Assembly: GCA_946403845.1 (NCBI GenBank)
Contig: CAMJBL010000018.1
Span: 1-42,616 of the forward strand
Reading direction: 5' to 3'
Source: an uncultured Prevotella sp.
GTDB taxonomy: Bacteria > Bacteroidota > Bacteroidia > Bacteroidales > Bacteroidaceae
Length of the DNA: 42,616 bases
Both the position numbers and the translations under genes were made by a program. The stretch's first letter is position 1. Each line of letters starts with the position of its first letter. Below are positions 17,257-25,283 of this stretch, in pieces. The notes under the pieces were generated by a model. It worked only from the letters and a program-made list of their open reading frames with translations. It was not told the DNA's origin and did no database searches.

Positions 17257-17399
17257 CTTTTTAAGAAAAATCTGCATTCAGGTCCTTGTTTTTGATTCAT
17301 TTTGCATGCGAATGGCCTTACTTTGACACAGATGAGGGTGCGCCGACGAGCAGAGGCACGGCTGCCGGGTAGGGGTCCATCTGAATGCTGATCAGACCA

Positions 17400-17421
17400 C
17401 TGGAGTCGTGTGTGCGCATCA
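17400..17421 (+). repeat. Direct repeat, right flank of hipBA
   Basis: CTGGAGTCGTGTGTGCGCATCA matches 15622-15640 apart from a two-base and a one-base insertion. Confidence 0.5.
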
Positions 17422-17459
17422 ATAGGCGGGTGAGGTAGAAAATATTTCTTGGTATTCTA

Positions 17460-17490
17460 CTTGTTTATTCGGAAATAATTCGTATCTTTG
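17460..17490 (+). promoter_or_regulatory. ald promoter
   Basis: A -33 CTTG (17460-17463, one mismatch) and -7 TATCTTTG (17483-17490) are separated by 19 bp. The start of transcription would be about 17497, with a 25-base leader. Confidence 0.65.
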
Positions 17491-17521
17491 CAACATCATA
17501 ACAAACTTAAAACAAAAAAAT

Positions 17522-18628
17522 ATGTGCAAGGTAGGTATTCCCAAAGAAATTAAGAACAATGAGAACCGCGTGGGCATGACCCCGGCGGGAGTTGCAGAAC
17601 TGACACGGCGCGGACACGAGGTCTACGTGCAGCACACGGCTGGCGAAGGTAGCGGGTTTAGCGACGACGACTACGTGAAGGCAGGTGCCAAGATATTGCC
17701 CGCCATCGAAGATGTGTACCGCGAGGCGGAGATGATCGTCAAGGTGAAGGAGCCTATCGAACCCGAATATAAGCTGGTACGCAAGGGACAACTGCTGTTT
17801 ACCTATTTCCACTTCGCCTGCGAGAAGGAACTGACGGATGCCATGCTTAAGAGCGGAGCCGTCTGTCTGGCTTACGAGACGGTACAGTTGCCCAACGGTT
17901 CGCTGCCCCTGTTGCAGCCGATGAGTGAGGTGGCAGGCCGTATGGCCACGCTCAACGGTGCGTATTATCTGCAGAAAACCAAGGGCGGCAAGGGCAAGCT
18001 CATCAGCGGTGTGCCTGGCGTATCGCCGACACGCGTGCTGGTATTGGGAGGCGGTGTCGTCGGAGAGGCTGCCGCACGAATGGCTGCCGGTATGGGCGCC
18101 GAGGTGACAATCACCGATGTGTCGCTGCCACGTTTGCGCCAGCTCGACCTTGAGACACCTGCCAACGTGCATACGCTCTACTCGTCGGAGCACAATATCC
18201 GTCAGCAACTGCCGACGGTGGATATCGTGGTAGGCTCGGTGCTCGTGCCAGGCGACAAAACGCCTCATCTGATTACCCGCGACATGCTGAAACTGATGGA
18301 GCCTGGAACGGTACTCGTTGACGTGGCCATCGACCAGGGTGGCTGCTTCGAGACATCCCGTCCGACCACTCACAGTGAACCAGTCTATACTGAGGAGGGC
18401 ATCGTACATTATTGCGTGGCCAATATCCCGGGTGCCGTGCCTAACACCTCGACACTGGCGCTGACCAATGCCACCCTGCACTATGCCATCGCACTTGCCG
18501 ATAAGGGCTGGCAGCAGGCCTGTAAGGATGATTCAGCCCTGGCCAAGGGTCTGAATATTGTCGAAGGTAAAGTGGTCTTCAAGGCTGTCGCCGATGTGTT
18601 CGGTCTGCCCTACGAGCCGCTGGGCTGA
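17522..18628 (+). CDS. ald: Alanine dehydrogenase
   Basis: NAD-dependent alanine dehydrogenase, 368 aa, close to the usual length of about 370. The N-terminal segment MCKVGIPKEIKNNENRVGMTP is typical of the AlaDh/PNT family. Candidate catalytic residues are Lys74/Lys76 (VKVKEP) and His97 (YFHFA). A Rossmann nucleotide motif VLVLGGGVVGE lies near residues 170-180, and DVAIDQGGCFETSRPTTHS is the family substrate-site segment. It converts L-alanine to pyruvate and ammonium, or the reverse. It has its own promoter and is followed by a 25-codon ORF. Confidence 0.96.
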   Translation: MCKVGIPKEIKNNENRVGMTPAGVAELTRRGHEVYVQHTAGEGSGFSDDDYVKAGAKILPAIEDVYREAEMIVKVKEPIEPEYKLVRKGQLLFTYFHFACEKELTDAMLKSGAVCLAYETVQLPNGSLPLLQPMSEVAGRMATLNGAYYLQKTKGGKGKLISGVPGVSPTRVLVLGGGVVGEAAARMAAGMGAEVTITDVSLPRLRQLDLETPANVHTLYSSEHNIRQQLPTVDIVVGSVLVPGDKTPHLITRDMLKLMEPGTVLVDVAIDQGGCFETSRPTTHSEPVYTEEGIVHYCVANIPGAVPNTSTLALTNATLHYAIALADKGWQQACKDDSALAKGLNIVEGKVVFKAVADVFGLPYEPLG

Positions 18629-18655
18629 TAGTTCTTAATATCAAACGGATATAAT

Positions 18656-18733
18656 ATGGATTGGTTACATATTATCGCTGTCATGGCACTGATTGTTATC
18701 GGTGTTGTGATTTACATTAACAAGCGACAGTAG
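18656..18733 (+). CDS. Candidate 25-aa single-span membrane peptide
   Basis: A short ATG-to-TAG frame 27 bases after the ald stop encodes 25 residues. An N-terminal Asp-Trp is followed by about 18 hydrophobic residues (residues 4-21) and a positively charged tail NKRQ, the normal layout of a small membrane peptide. It fills the gap between ald and the convergent AlbA_2 gene (five bases to its stop). The family is not recognised. Chance is possible for so short a frame, but the composition argues for a real peptide. Confidence 0.5.
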   Translation: MDWLHIIAVMALIVIGVVIYINKRQ

Positions 18734-18738
18734 GCTGA

Positions 18739-19365
18739 TTAAGTCAGGCTGAAGAGAAATTGTTGGTCATTATATTCCCACTGGACCGTTCCGAAACGAA
18801 TGAGACGGGCGAGAAGGGTAATGACCTTAGGACGCGGGAGCTTGGTGCGGCGAATGATCTGATTCAGCGTCTGGCGCCCTTGCATCACGTCGAGGAGTTG
18901 GCGAACCGCGTCGTTGTAGGTCATGATGGTGCCTTTGGGCTTTTGAGCTTCCCGCCAAAGGGCCATATGAACGGGTGATGCCACGATGTTCTCATCGGCT
19001 ATGCGGATATAGGCTTTCAATTTACCTTCTTCATCTTGTGCGCAGATTGGCCGTTTGTCGGATGGTGGGATGGTGGCAATGACAATATTTCGTCCGTCGG
19101 TATGATAGGTTTCAAACTTGATGGCGGGTTCTGGTTTGCAGTATTTGTAAGCGGCTTGGTGCATCATATAGATTTCCTCCTCGGAACGGACACCAGAGAG
19201 ATGACCGTCATCACGGACACCTATCAGTAACCGTCCTCCATTGGTATTCGCAAAGGCTGACACCGACTTGGCCAGTTTGCAGGCATCAGTCACGCGGTAC
19301 TTGAAGTCCTGTTGCTGATGTTCGCCCTCGCGAATGAGGCTGAGAAGATATCGCTTATCGTCCAT
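18739..19365 (-). CDS. AlbA_2 (Schlafen-type) putative nucleic acid-binding protein
   Basis: A 208-aa protein whose first about 130 residues match the AlbA_2 pattern: E.QQQDFKYRV, then KSVSAFANTNGGRLLIGVRDDG, and later YIRIADENIVAS. The remaining part is probably a winged helix (TLNQIIRRTKLPRPKVITLLARLI). Such proteins are often called ATP-binding or transcriptional regulators, but the activity is not established. Its start overlaps the 3' end of tex by 11 bases, so it is co-transcribed and probably coupled with tex. Confidence 0.85.
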   Translation of the reverse strand: MDDKRYLLSLIREGEHQQQDFKYRVTDACKLAKSVSAFANTNGGRLLIGVRDDGHLSGVRSEEEIYMMHQAAYKYCKPEPAIKFETYHTDGRNIVIATIPPSDKRPICAQDEEGKLKAYIRIADENIVASPVHMALWREAQKPKGTIMTYNDAVRQLLDVMQGRQTLNQIIRRTKLPRPKVITLLARLIRFGTVQWEYNDQQFLFSLT

Positions 19366-21541
19366 CGTGACAGTTAAGTCCCTTCATACTCAGGGAGATA
19401 CGATTACGACGATGGTCGACTTCGATGACACGGACACGGATGTGCTGATGGAGTTTGACCACATCGGTGGGGTGGGCGATGCGACGATTGGCCATCTGTG
19501 AGATATGTACCAGACCATCCTGATGGACGCCGATATCGACGAAAGCGCCGAAGTTAGTGATGTTGGTAACGATACCTGGCAGTTCCATACCTTCGACAAG
19601 GTCGTCGATAGTATTGACGCGTGAGTCAAATTCAAACTCCTCAATCTGCTGGCGAGGGTCACGGCCAGGTTTCTCCAGTTCCTTGAGGATGTCGGTGAGA
19701 GTAGGGATGCCCACCTCGTCGGTTACATAGCGTTTGATATCAATGCCCTCGCGTTTCTCCTTATTATTGATAAGGTCGATGACAGCACAGCCCTGATCCT
19801 TGGCCATCTGTTCTACAATGTCGTAACGCTCAGGATGGACGGCGGAGTTGTCGAGCGGATTCTTGGCACCAGAGATACGGAGGAAACCCGCACATTGTTG
19901 ATAGGCGGCAGGTCCGAGACGAGGCACCTTTTTGAGTTGGTCACGGGAGGTGAAGGCTCCGTTTTCTTTGCGATAGTCGACAATGTTTTTAGCGAGGGTG
20001 GGACCGAGACCGCTGACGTACATAAGCAGATGCTGTGAAGCAGTGTTGAGGTCGACGCCAACGTTGTTGACACAGCTCTCAACGATCTGATCGAGGGATT
20101 TTTTGAGCTTAGTCTGGTCGACGTCGTGCTGATATTGTCCCACACCAATGCTTTTGGGGTCAATCTTGACAAGTTCTGCGAGGGGATCCATGAGGCGACG
20201 GCCTATGGAAACGGCTCCTCGAACAGTAACATCTTCATCAGGGAATTCGTCACGTGCGATTTTCGAGGCAGAATAGACGGAAGCACCATCTTCACTGACG
20301 GTGAAGACCTGAGGCTTTGTATGATCTTGCTTCGAGGGGGTGATGTCATATCGGCCAGCGAGGACATCGCGGATAAAATCACAGGTTTCGCGGCTGGCAG
20401 TGCCGTTGCCGATGGAAATGGCCTCAATCTGGTATTTTCGGAGCATCTTCTGGATGGCCGTTGCTGATTCCATTCGTTTGTTAATCGGGGGGTGGGGGAA
20501 GATGGCCTCGTGATGAAGTAGATTTCCTTGGGCATCAAGACATACGACTTTACAGCCTGTACGGAAGCCAGGATCAATCCCCATCACCCGTTTCTGGCCT
20601 AAGGGGGCGCCAAGCAATAGTTGACGGAGGTTCTCTGCAAAGACATGGATAGCCTCTTCGTCGGCCTTCTCTTTACTGAGGGCCGCAAACTCTGTCTCGA
20701 TGGAGGGTTTGAGCAGACGCTTGTAGCCATCCTCAATAGCTTCGGCGACTAATCTGCCACAGGGTGTCGGACCATAGACATAATGACGCTGGAGACGGTC
20801 GATGCATTCATTATCATCGGGTGATATGCTGATGCGGAGGATGCCTTCGCCTTCACCTCGGCGCATGGCCAGTAATCGGTGGGAGGAACAGCGTTTGAGG
20901 GGTTCTTCCCAATTGAAATAATCGCTGTATTTAGCGGCTTCGTCACTCTCTGCCTTAGCTTTGACAACTCTAGAGGTTATTGTGGCTTGTCGACGGAAGG
21001 CGCCTCGTAGCTGCTGACGGCTACGTTCATCCTCGCTGACCATCTCGGCGATGATGTCCTGAGCGCCCTTAATAGCAGTCTCTGCATCTTTCACATCGCC
21101 CTTTATGAATTTCTCTGCAGCACGCTCTGGATCGCGTTCCCGCTGAAGCAGGAGTATTTTTGCAAGAGGCTCCAGACCTTGTTCGCGAGCAACCTGGGCC
21201 CTTGTACGTCGCTTGGGCTTGTATGGCAGATAGATATCTTCGAGTTCAGTGATATCCCAACATTCAACGATTCGCTTCTCAAGTTCTGGTGTTAGTTTGC
21301 CTAACTCCGTAATCGTCTTAACGACAGTCTCCTTACGTTTCTGGATTTCCTTGAACCTTTCGTATTGGGTACTGATGGCTGCTATCTGTACCTCATCGAG
21401 TCCGCCTGTCCGTTCTTTACGATAGCGGGAGATAAACGGAATGGTACATCCCTCGTCGAGCAGAGCCAAAGTATTGTCGACAGCCCGCTCTTGAAGGTTG
21501 AGTTGTTGGGCAATCAGTCGTGTGAAGATGTTCTTTTCCAT
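19355..21541 (-). CDS. tex: Tex-type RNA-binding transcription accessory protein
   Basis: A 728-aa Tex family protein from the ATG at 21541; an upstream ATG at 21565 would lie inside the probable -7 box (21563-21570). In order: helical N-terminal domain with the typical FISRYRKERTGGLDEVQI segment, a YqgF/RuvX-like domain beginning MGIDPGFRTGCK (about 325-450), tandem helix-hairpin-helix (YVSGLGPTLAKNIVDYR, about 495-560) and a C-terminal S1 domain (GIVTNITNFGAFVDIGVHQDGLVHIS, about 645-715). The family binds RNA and is linked to transcription and stress tolerance. It is divergent from the LolA-like gene. Confidence 0.95.
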   Translation of the reverse strand: MEKNIFTRLIAQQLNLQERAVDNTLALLDEGCTIPFISRYRKERTGGLDEVQIAAISTQYERFKEIQKRKETVVKTITELGKLTPELEKRIVECWDITELEDIYLPYKPKRRTRAQVAREQGLEPLAKILLLQRERDPERAAEKFIKGDVKDAETAIKGAQDIIAEMVSEDERSRQQLRGAFRRQATITSRVVKAKAESDEAAKYSDYFNWEEPLKRCSSHRLLAMRRGEGEGILRISISPDDNECIDRLQRHYVYGPTPCGRLVAEAIEDGYKRLLKPSIETEFAALSKEKADEEAIHVFAENLRQLLLGAPLGQKRVMGIDPGFRTGCKVVCLDAQGNLLHHEAIFPHPPINKRMESATAIQKMLRKYQIEAISIGNGTASRETCDFIRDVLAGRYDITPSKQDHTKPQVFTVSEDGASVYSASKIARDEFPDEDVTVRGAVSIGRRLMDPLAELVKIDPKSIGVGQYQHDVDQTKLKKSLDQIVESCVNNVGVDLNTASQHLLMYVSGLGPTLAKNIVDYRKENGAFTSRDQLKKVPRLGPAAYQQCAGFLRISGAKNPLDNSAVHPERYDIVEQMAKDQGCAVIDLINNKEKREGIDIKRYVTDEVGIPTLTDILKELEKPGRDPRQQIEEFEFDSRVNTIDDLVEGMELPGIVTNITNFGAFVDIGVHQDGLVHISQMANRRIAHPTDVVKLHQHIRVRVIEVDHRRNRISLSMKGLNCHDGR

Positions 21542-21562
21542 ACAATTCGTTAATTTATGCTG

Positions 21563-21600
21563 CAAAAATACAAATAATCCGTGAGAATTGTGTACTTTTG
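21563..21600. promoter_or_regulatory. Divergent -7 boxes for tex and the LolA-like gene
   Basis: The minus-strand box TATTTTTG (21570-21563) faces tex and the plus-strand box TACTTTTG (21593-21600) faces the gene at 21621. Neither has a clear TTTG -33 box, and their upstream regions overlap, so expression may be mutually linked. Confidence 0.5.
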
Positions 21601-21620
21601 CATCCTGAAATTGAAAAATA

Positions 21621-22241
21621 ATGAGAAATAAAGTGTTATTAGCCGTGATGTTACTATTGTCGGCGTTGACTTCTGTTCAGGCTGAAGATAATCCCAATGC
21701 GCGACAGGCGAGGCGGATTTTCAATCAGGCTTATCAGCAGGTCTTTGGCGAACAAGGGGCAACGCTACGCTACGACGTGAACATTACCGGCATCTATAAG
21801 ACATACGGTACTATTTGGTATAAAGGTAAGAAGAGCAAATTTGTAGATGCTAAGATGAATTCTTGGAACGATGGTGTGACTGTATATACTATTAAGAAGA
21901 AAAAAAACAAAGAGGTGGAGATTCACAGCGCGAAGAACAACAAATCGGATAAGTATTCGAGTAAGTTCAAGTTCGAACCTGAGAATTTTGATTATAGCAT
22001 TGCCAATCATGATCAGGGGCTTATGATTACCCTGAAAGCCAAAAAGGGAACGAAGGGCATCAAGGAGGTGCATGCGTTGGTAAAACGTCAGAGCTACGAA
22101 CCAATTAGTGTCCGAATCAAAATCGCTTTTATCTGGACTACCATTACCATTTCTAATTTTAAGTCTGGTGGTATTACTGATGAAATGCTGCGATTTCCAG
22201 CTGAGAAATATAAGGATTATAAGTTTATTGACAAACGATGA
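21621..22241 (+). CDS. LolA-like periplasmic protein
   Basis: A 206-aa exported protein with a signal peptide ending near VQAED (about residue 22). The rest is a beta-rich sequence with the order expected for a LolA-like fold: an opening helix (RQARRIFNQAYQQVF), then strands such as YDVNITGIYKTYGTIWYKGKKSKFVD. LolA carries outer membrane lipoproteins across the periplasm; many Bacteroidetes paralogs have unknown cargo. The Lys-rich stretch KKKKNKEVE near residue 95 is unusual. Its stop overlaps the start of the ABC-F gene by four bases. The assignment rests on length, export signal and pattern, without a decisive motif. Confidence 0.65.
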   Translation: MRNKVLLAVMLLLSALTSVQAEDNPNARQARRIFNQAYQQVFGEQGATLRYDVNITGIYKTYGTIWYKGKKSKFVDAKMNSWNDGVTVYTIKKKKNKEVEIHSAKNNKSDKYSSKFKFEPENFDYSIANHDQGLMITLKAKKGTKGIKEVHALVKRQSYEPISVRIKIAFIWTTITISNFKSGGITDEMLRFPAEKYKDYKFIDKR

Positions 22242-24223
22242 TCTCTGTAGAAGGACTGAAAGTGGAGTTTGGGGTGAAGCCCCTGTTCGCGGATGCCAGT
22301 TTCGTCATCAACGATCGAGACCGTATTGCCTTAGTTGGTAAGAACGGTGCTGGTAAATCTACGATGCTGAAAATATTATGTGGACAACAAAGACCTACGG
22401 CTGGTAATGTCAGTGTGCCTGCTGATTGCCGGATCGGCTATCTGCCCCAAGTGATGATCTTACAAGACGATACGACGGTTCGCGAGGAGGCCCAAAAGGC
22501 TTTTTCTGACATCACTCAACTGAAAGCGCGCCTTGATCAGATGAACTTGGAACTTTCGGAGCGTACCGATTATGAAAGCGAGAGTTACCTGGCATTGATT
22601 GAGAAATACACCTCTGAACACGAACATTATATGATGTTAGGGGCTGAGAACTATGAAGCGGAGATTGAACGGACGTTGATGGGACTCGGATTCCTGCGCA
22701 CAGACTTTGAACGTCCTACCTCTGAGTTCTCCGGTGGGTGGCGAATGCGTATTGAATTGGCGAAGATCCTGCTCCAGAAGCCTGATGTGTTGTTGCTTGA
22801 CGAGCCGACAAACCATCTGGACATCGAAAGTATCCAATGGTTGGAGCAATTCTTGGCGCAGTCGTCGAGTGCCGTCGTTTTAGTGAGTCACGACCGGGCT
22901 TTTATCAACAATGTTTCAAACCGTACATTGGAGATTTCCTGTGGACGTGTTGTCGACTATAAAGTAAAGTATAATGAGTACGTAGTTCTGCGAAAAGAAC
23001 GTCGTGAGCAACAGTTAAGGGCTTACGAGAACCAGCAGAAGGAAGTGGCTGATATGAAGGACTTTATAGAACGGTTCCGTTATAAGGCTACGAAGGCTGT
23101 TCAGGTGCAACAGAAGATAAAGCAATTGGAGAAAATCGTACCCATTGAGATTGATGAAGTAGACAACTCGGCCATGCATCTGAAATTCCCGCCCTGTTTG
23201 CGTAGCGGTGATTATCCTGTTATTTGCGATGAGGTGCGTAAGGACTATGGTTCCCATACTGTATTCGAGCATGTAACGCTGACTATAAAGCGGGGCGAGA
23301 AAGTGGCTTTCGTGGGTAAAAACGGTGAGGGAAAGTCAACACTTGTAAAATGTATTATGAATGAGATCCCCTATACGGGAGAGTTGAAGATCGGACATAA
23401 TATACAAATAGGCTATTTCGCTCAGAATCAGGCACAGTTGCTCGATGAGAGCCTGACAGTCTTCCAAACGATAGACAATGTGGCCAAGGGCGACGTCCGT
23501 TTGCGTATTAACGATATCCTCGGTGCCTTTATGTTTGGGGGTGAGGAAAGCGATAAGAAGGTGAAGGTGCTCAGCGGTGGCGAGCGGAGCCGTTTGGCAA
23601 TGATTCGACTGTTATTGGAACCCGTAAACCTGTTAATTCTTGATGAGCCCACAAACCATCTTGATATGCCATCGAAGGATGTGCTGAAAGAAGCTATTAA
23701 GGCTTTTGATGGTACAGCAATCATCGTGTCCCATGACAGAGAATTCTTGGATGGACTGGTGACGAAGGTCTATGAGTTTGGAGGCGGTAGGGTGAGGGAA
23801 CACCTCGGTGGTATTTACGACTTCTTGAAAAGTAAGAAAATATCGGAATTAAACGAATTGGGTAAAATAGAGAAGAATACCCTCCAGGTCAATGGCGTTT
23901 CTTCGAGTGTGGAATCACCCAGTTTGAAGAATAAAATATCTGATAGTAAATCTGTTGTAGTTTCAGAAGGCGTGTCAAAAGCCCTTGATTATGCAGAACG
24001 TAAGGAACAGCAGAAACGTATCAAACGTATTGAAAAGGCTGTAAAGGAATCTGAATTGAAAATTGAGAAGATGGAGACTCGTTTGAAAGAACTTGACGAT
24101 TTGCTGATGTTGCCAGAGAATGCTTCAGACATGACACTCGTGATGGAGTATACATCAACGAAGAAATGCCTTGATGAGGAAATGGAGCGTTGGGAGAAAT
24201 TAAACGAGGAATTGGCTGAGTAA
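22238..24223 (+). CDS. ABC-F family ATPase (Uup/YdiF-like)
   Basis: A 661-aa soluble tandem ABC protein with no membrane domain. The first cassette has Walker A GKNGAGKS (34-41), signature FSGGWRMRIELA and LLLDEPTNHLD (near 190). An Arg/Lys-rich linker at about 245-290 is the P-site tRNA interaction motif region of ABC-F proteins. The second cassette has GKNGEGKS (near 360), LSGGERSRLA (near 445) and LILDEPTNHLD. A charged coiled coil fills about 585-661, as in Uup-like members. ABC-F proteins act on ribosomes; whether this is a housekeeping or antibiotic-protection type cannot be settled. A strong terminator follows. Confidence 0.93.
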   Translation: MISVEGLKVEFGVKPLFADASFVINDRDRIALVGKNGAGKSTMLKILCGQQRPTAGNVSVPADCRIGYLPQVMILQDDTTVREEAQKAFSDITQLKARLDQMNLELSERTDYESESYLALIEKYTSEHEHYMMLGAENYEAEIERTLMGLGFLRTDFERPTSEFSGGWRMRIELAKILLQKPDVLLLDEPTNHLDIESIQWLEQFLAQSSSAVVLVSHDRAFINNVSNRTLEISCGRVVDYKVKYNEYVVLRKERREQQLRAYENQQKEVADMKDFIERFRYKATKAVQVQQKIKQLEKIVPIEIDEVDNSAMHLKFPPCLRSGDYPVICDEVRKDYGSHTVFEHVTLTIKRGEKVAFVGKNGEGKSTLVKCIMNEIPYTGELKIGHNIQIGYFAQNQAQLLDESLTVFQTIDNVAKGDVRLRINDILGAFMFGGEESDKKVKVLSGGERSRLAMIRLLLEPVNLLILDEPTNHLDMPSKDVLKEAIKAFDGTAIIVSHDREFLDGLVTKVYEFGGGRVREHLGGIYDFLKSKKISELNELGKIEKNTLQVNGVSSSVESPSLKNKISDSKSVVVSEGVSKALDYAERKEQQKRIKRIEKAVKESELKIEKMETRLKELDDLLMLPENASDMTLVMEYTSTKKCLDEEMERWEKLNEELAE

Positions 24224-24256
24224 TGGCGCTTTAGAGGCTGTTATTGTATAAAATTA

Positions 24257-24290
24257 CCGTCGTAAATGTAAATTTACGGCGGATTTTTTT
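24257..24290 (+). terminator. Intrinsic terminator after the ABC-F gene
   Basis: An 11-bp stem CCGTCGTAAAT/ATTTACGGCGG (one T-G pair) with a four-base loop is followed by seven T. It closes the LolA-like/ABC-F unit. Confidence 0.9.
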
Positions 24291-24318
24291 GTTTATTTAA
24301 AAAAATTTATTAACTTTG
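24288..24318 (+). promoter_or_regulatory. Promoter of the kinase/AAA/FHA/phosphatase operon
   Basis: A -33 TTTG (24288-24291) overlaps the end of the preceding T run, and a -7 TAACTTTG (24311-24318) follows after 19 bp. Transcription would start at about 24325, twenty bases before the first ATG. No other promoter box was noticed between the five genes. Confidence 0.8.
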
Positions 24319-24344
24319 CGCCTAACTTAAGTAAATAACATGTT

Positions 24345-25283
24345 ATGATGAACGAAGATATTACCCTAAACCCAACCAACGGTGCCAGTGGTATGCAAGA
24401 GATGCAACATGAAGAACTGACAAGGGAAAAAACCTCGTCGGATAACTTCCAACAGCAAATGCGAACCCAAGCAGCACAAGGTGTACAATGTCCTTATTGT
24501 GGTACTGTAAATGAGCCAGAAGCCATGTTCTGCGCTTCGTGTGGAAAGCCCATTGGTGTGACCAGCTGTCCGAATTGTGGTGCGGAGCTTGATCCTGACG
24601 CCGATTTCTGCGAAGTTTGTCACCACTATATCCGCAAAGATATTTGTTCCTTCTGCGGTGCCCATCTGACGGGTAAGGAAGCTTTTTGTCCGGAGTGTGG
24701 TAATCCGCGGGGTGGTATCGTATGCCCGACTTGTCATACGCTTAACGACTTCTCTTTCTGCAAACAATGTGGTACGCCTTTAACAGAAGAGGCTCGTCAG
24801 TTGCTGGCTGAACTGCAGATGACACCGGAATATAAGGAGATGGAGGCTCTGACAAAGGAAATTCAGCAGATGGAAATGGTCATCCCCCTTTCGACAGAGC
24901 GTGATAAGGTACGTGACCAATTAAGCAGGAAATTGCGTGAGCGTGTTCTGACGCTATTGGCCCATGACCGTGGAATTGCCCAGCCGGTGATTGAAGAGAA
25001 GGAACCTTCTGTTGAAAAAAAGGATTTGGAGGCTCAGAAGGAAGCGCGTCTGAAGCGCCTGAATGAAATATTGGAGCAGATGGCGCAGAAGCCAGAACCT
25101 CAACCTGCCAAAGTCCGCAATTACGCGATGGCTTGTAAGCCACAGGGTGTGCGCCTTGCGTGGGAGTGTAATTTCAAACATGCCCTGCATTCCAGCCCTT
25201 GTGGATGTGCCAAGCCTCAATTAGGCGGGAAATGGATTATTTTGGGAAAGAATTCACGAAAAGAAATTAAAGACGATAAATAA
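24345..25283 (+). CDS. Zinc-ribbon/coiled-coil protein, first gene of the kinase operon
   Basis: A 312-aa soluble protein of unknown function. The N-terminus carries NEDITLNPT (Thr7), like the DMTMR motifs of the kinase. Four zinc ribbons follow, each with two CxxC pairs: Cys49/52/63/66, 75/78/89/92, 101/104/115/118 and 127/130/139/142. Residues about 145-250 are charged and helical, with coiled-coil character. The C-terminus has a further Cys/His cluster (Cys264, Cys275, His279, His282, Cys286, Cys288) before a GGKW segment. Zinc ribbons of this type usually mediate protein contacts. Its TAA overlaps the kinase ATG by one base (TAATG). Likely a scaffold or sensor (inference). Confidence 0.85.
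   Translation: MMNEDITLNPTNGASGMQEMQHEELTREKTSSDNFQQQMRTQAAQGVQCPYCGTVNEPEAMFCASCGKPIGVTSCPNCGAELDPDADFCEVCHHYIRKDICSFCGAHLTGKEAFCPECGNPRGGIVCPTCHTLNDFSFCKQCGTPLTEEARQLLAELQMTPEYKEMEALTKEIQQMEMVIPLSTERDKVRDQLSRKLRERVLTLLAHDRGIAQPVIEEKEPSVEKKDLEAQKEARLKRLNEILEQMAQKPEPQPAKVRNYAMACKPQGVRLAWECNFKHALHSSPCGCAKPQLGGKWIILGKNSRKEIKDDK

Larger units (their letters stand above)
17206..17521. other. Gene-free spacer between hipB and ald
   Basis: This stretch holds the hipB promoter (17225-17256), the right copy of the direct repeat (17400-17421) and the ald promoter (17460-17490). The GC-rich part at about 17310-17445 has no supported reading frame and no clear RNA fold; it could be decayed coding sequence or the edge of an inserted segment. 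Confidence 0.6.

Noticed and set aside
17507..18481. A 324-codon minus-strand open frame
   Set aside because: It is the antisense shadow of alanine dehydrogenase; His- and Arg-rich composition and no family pattern.
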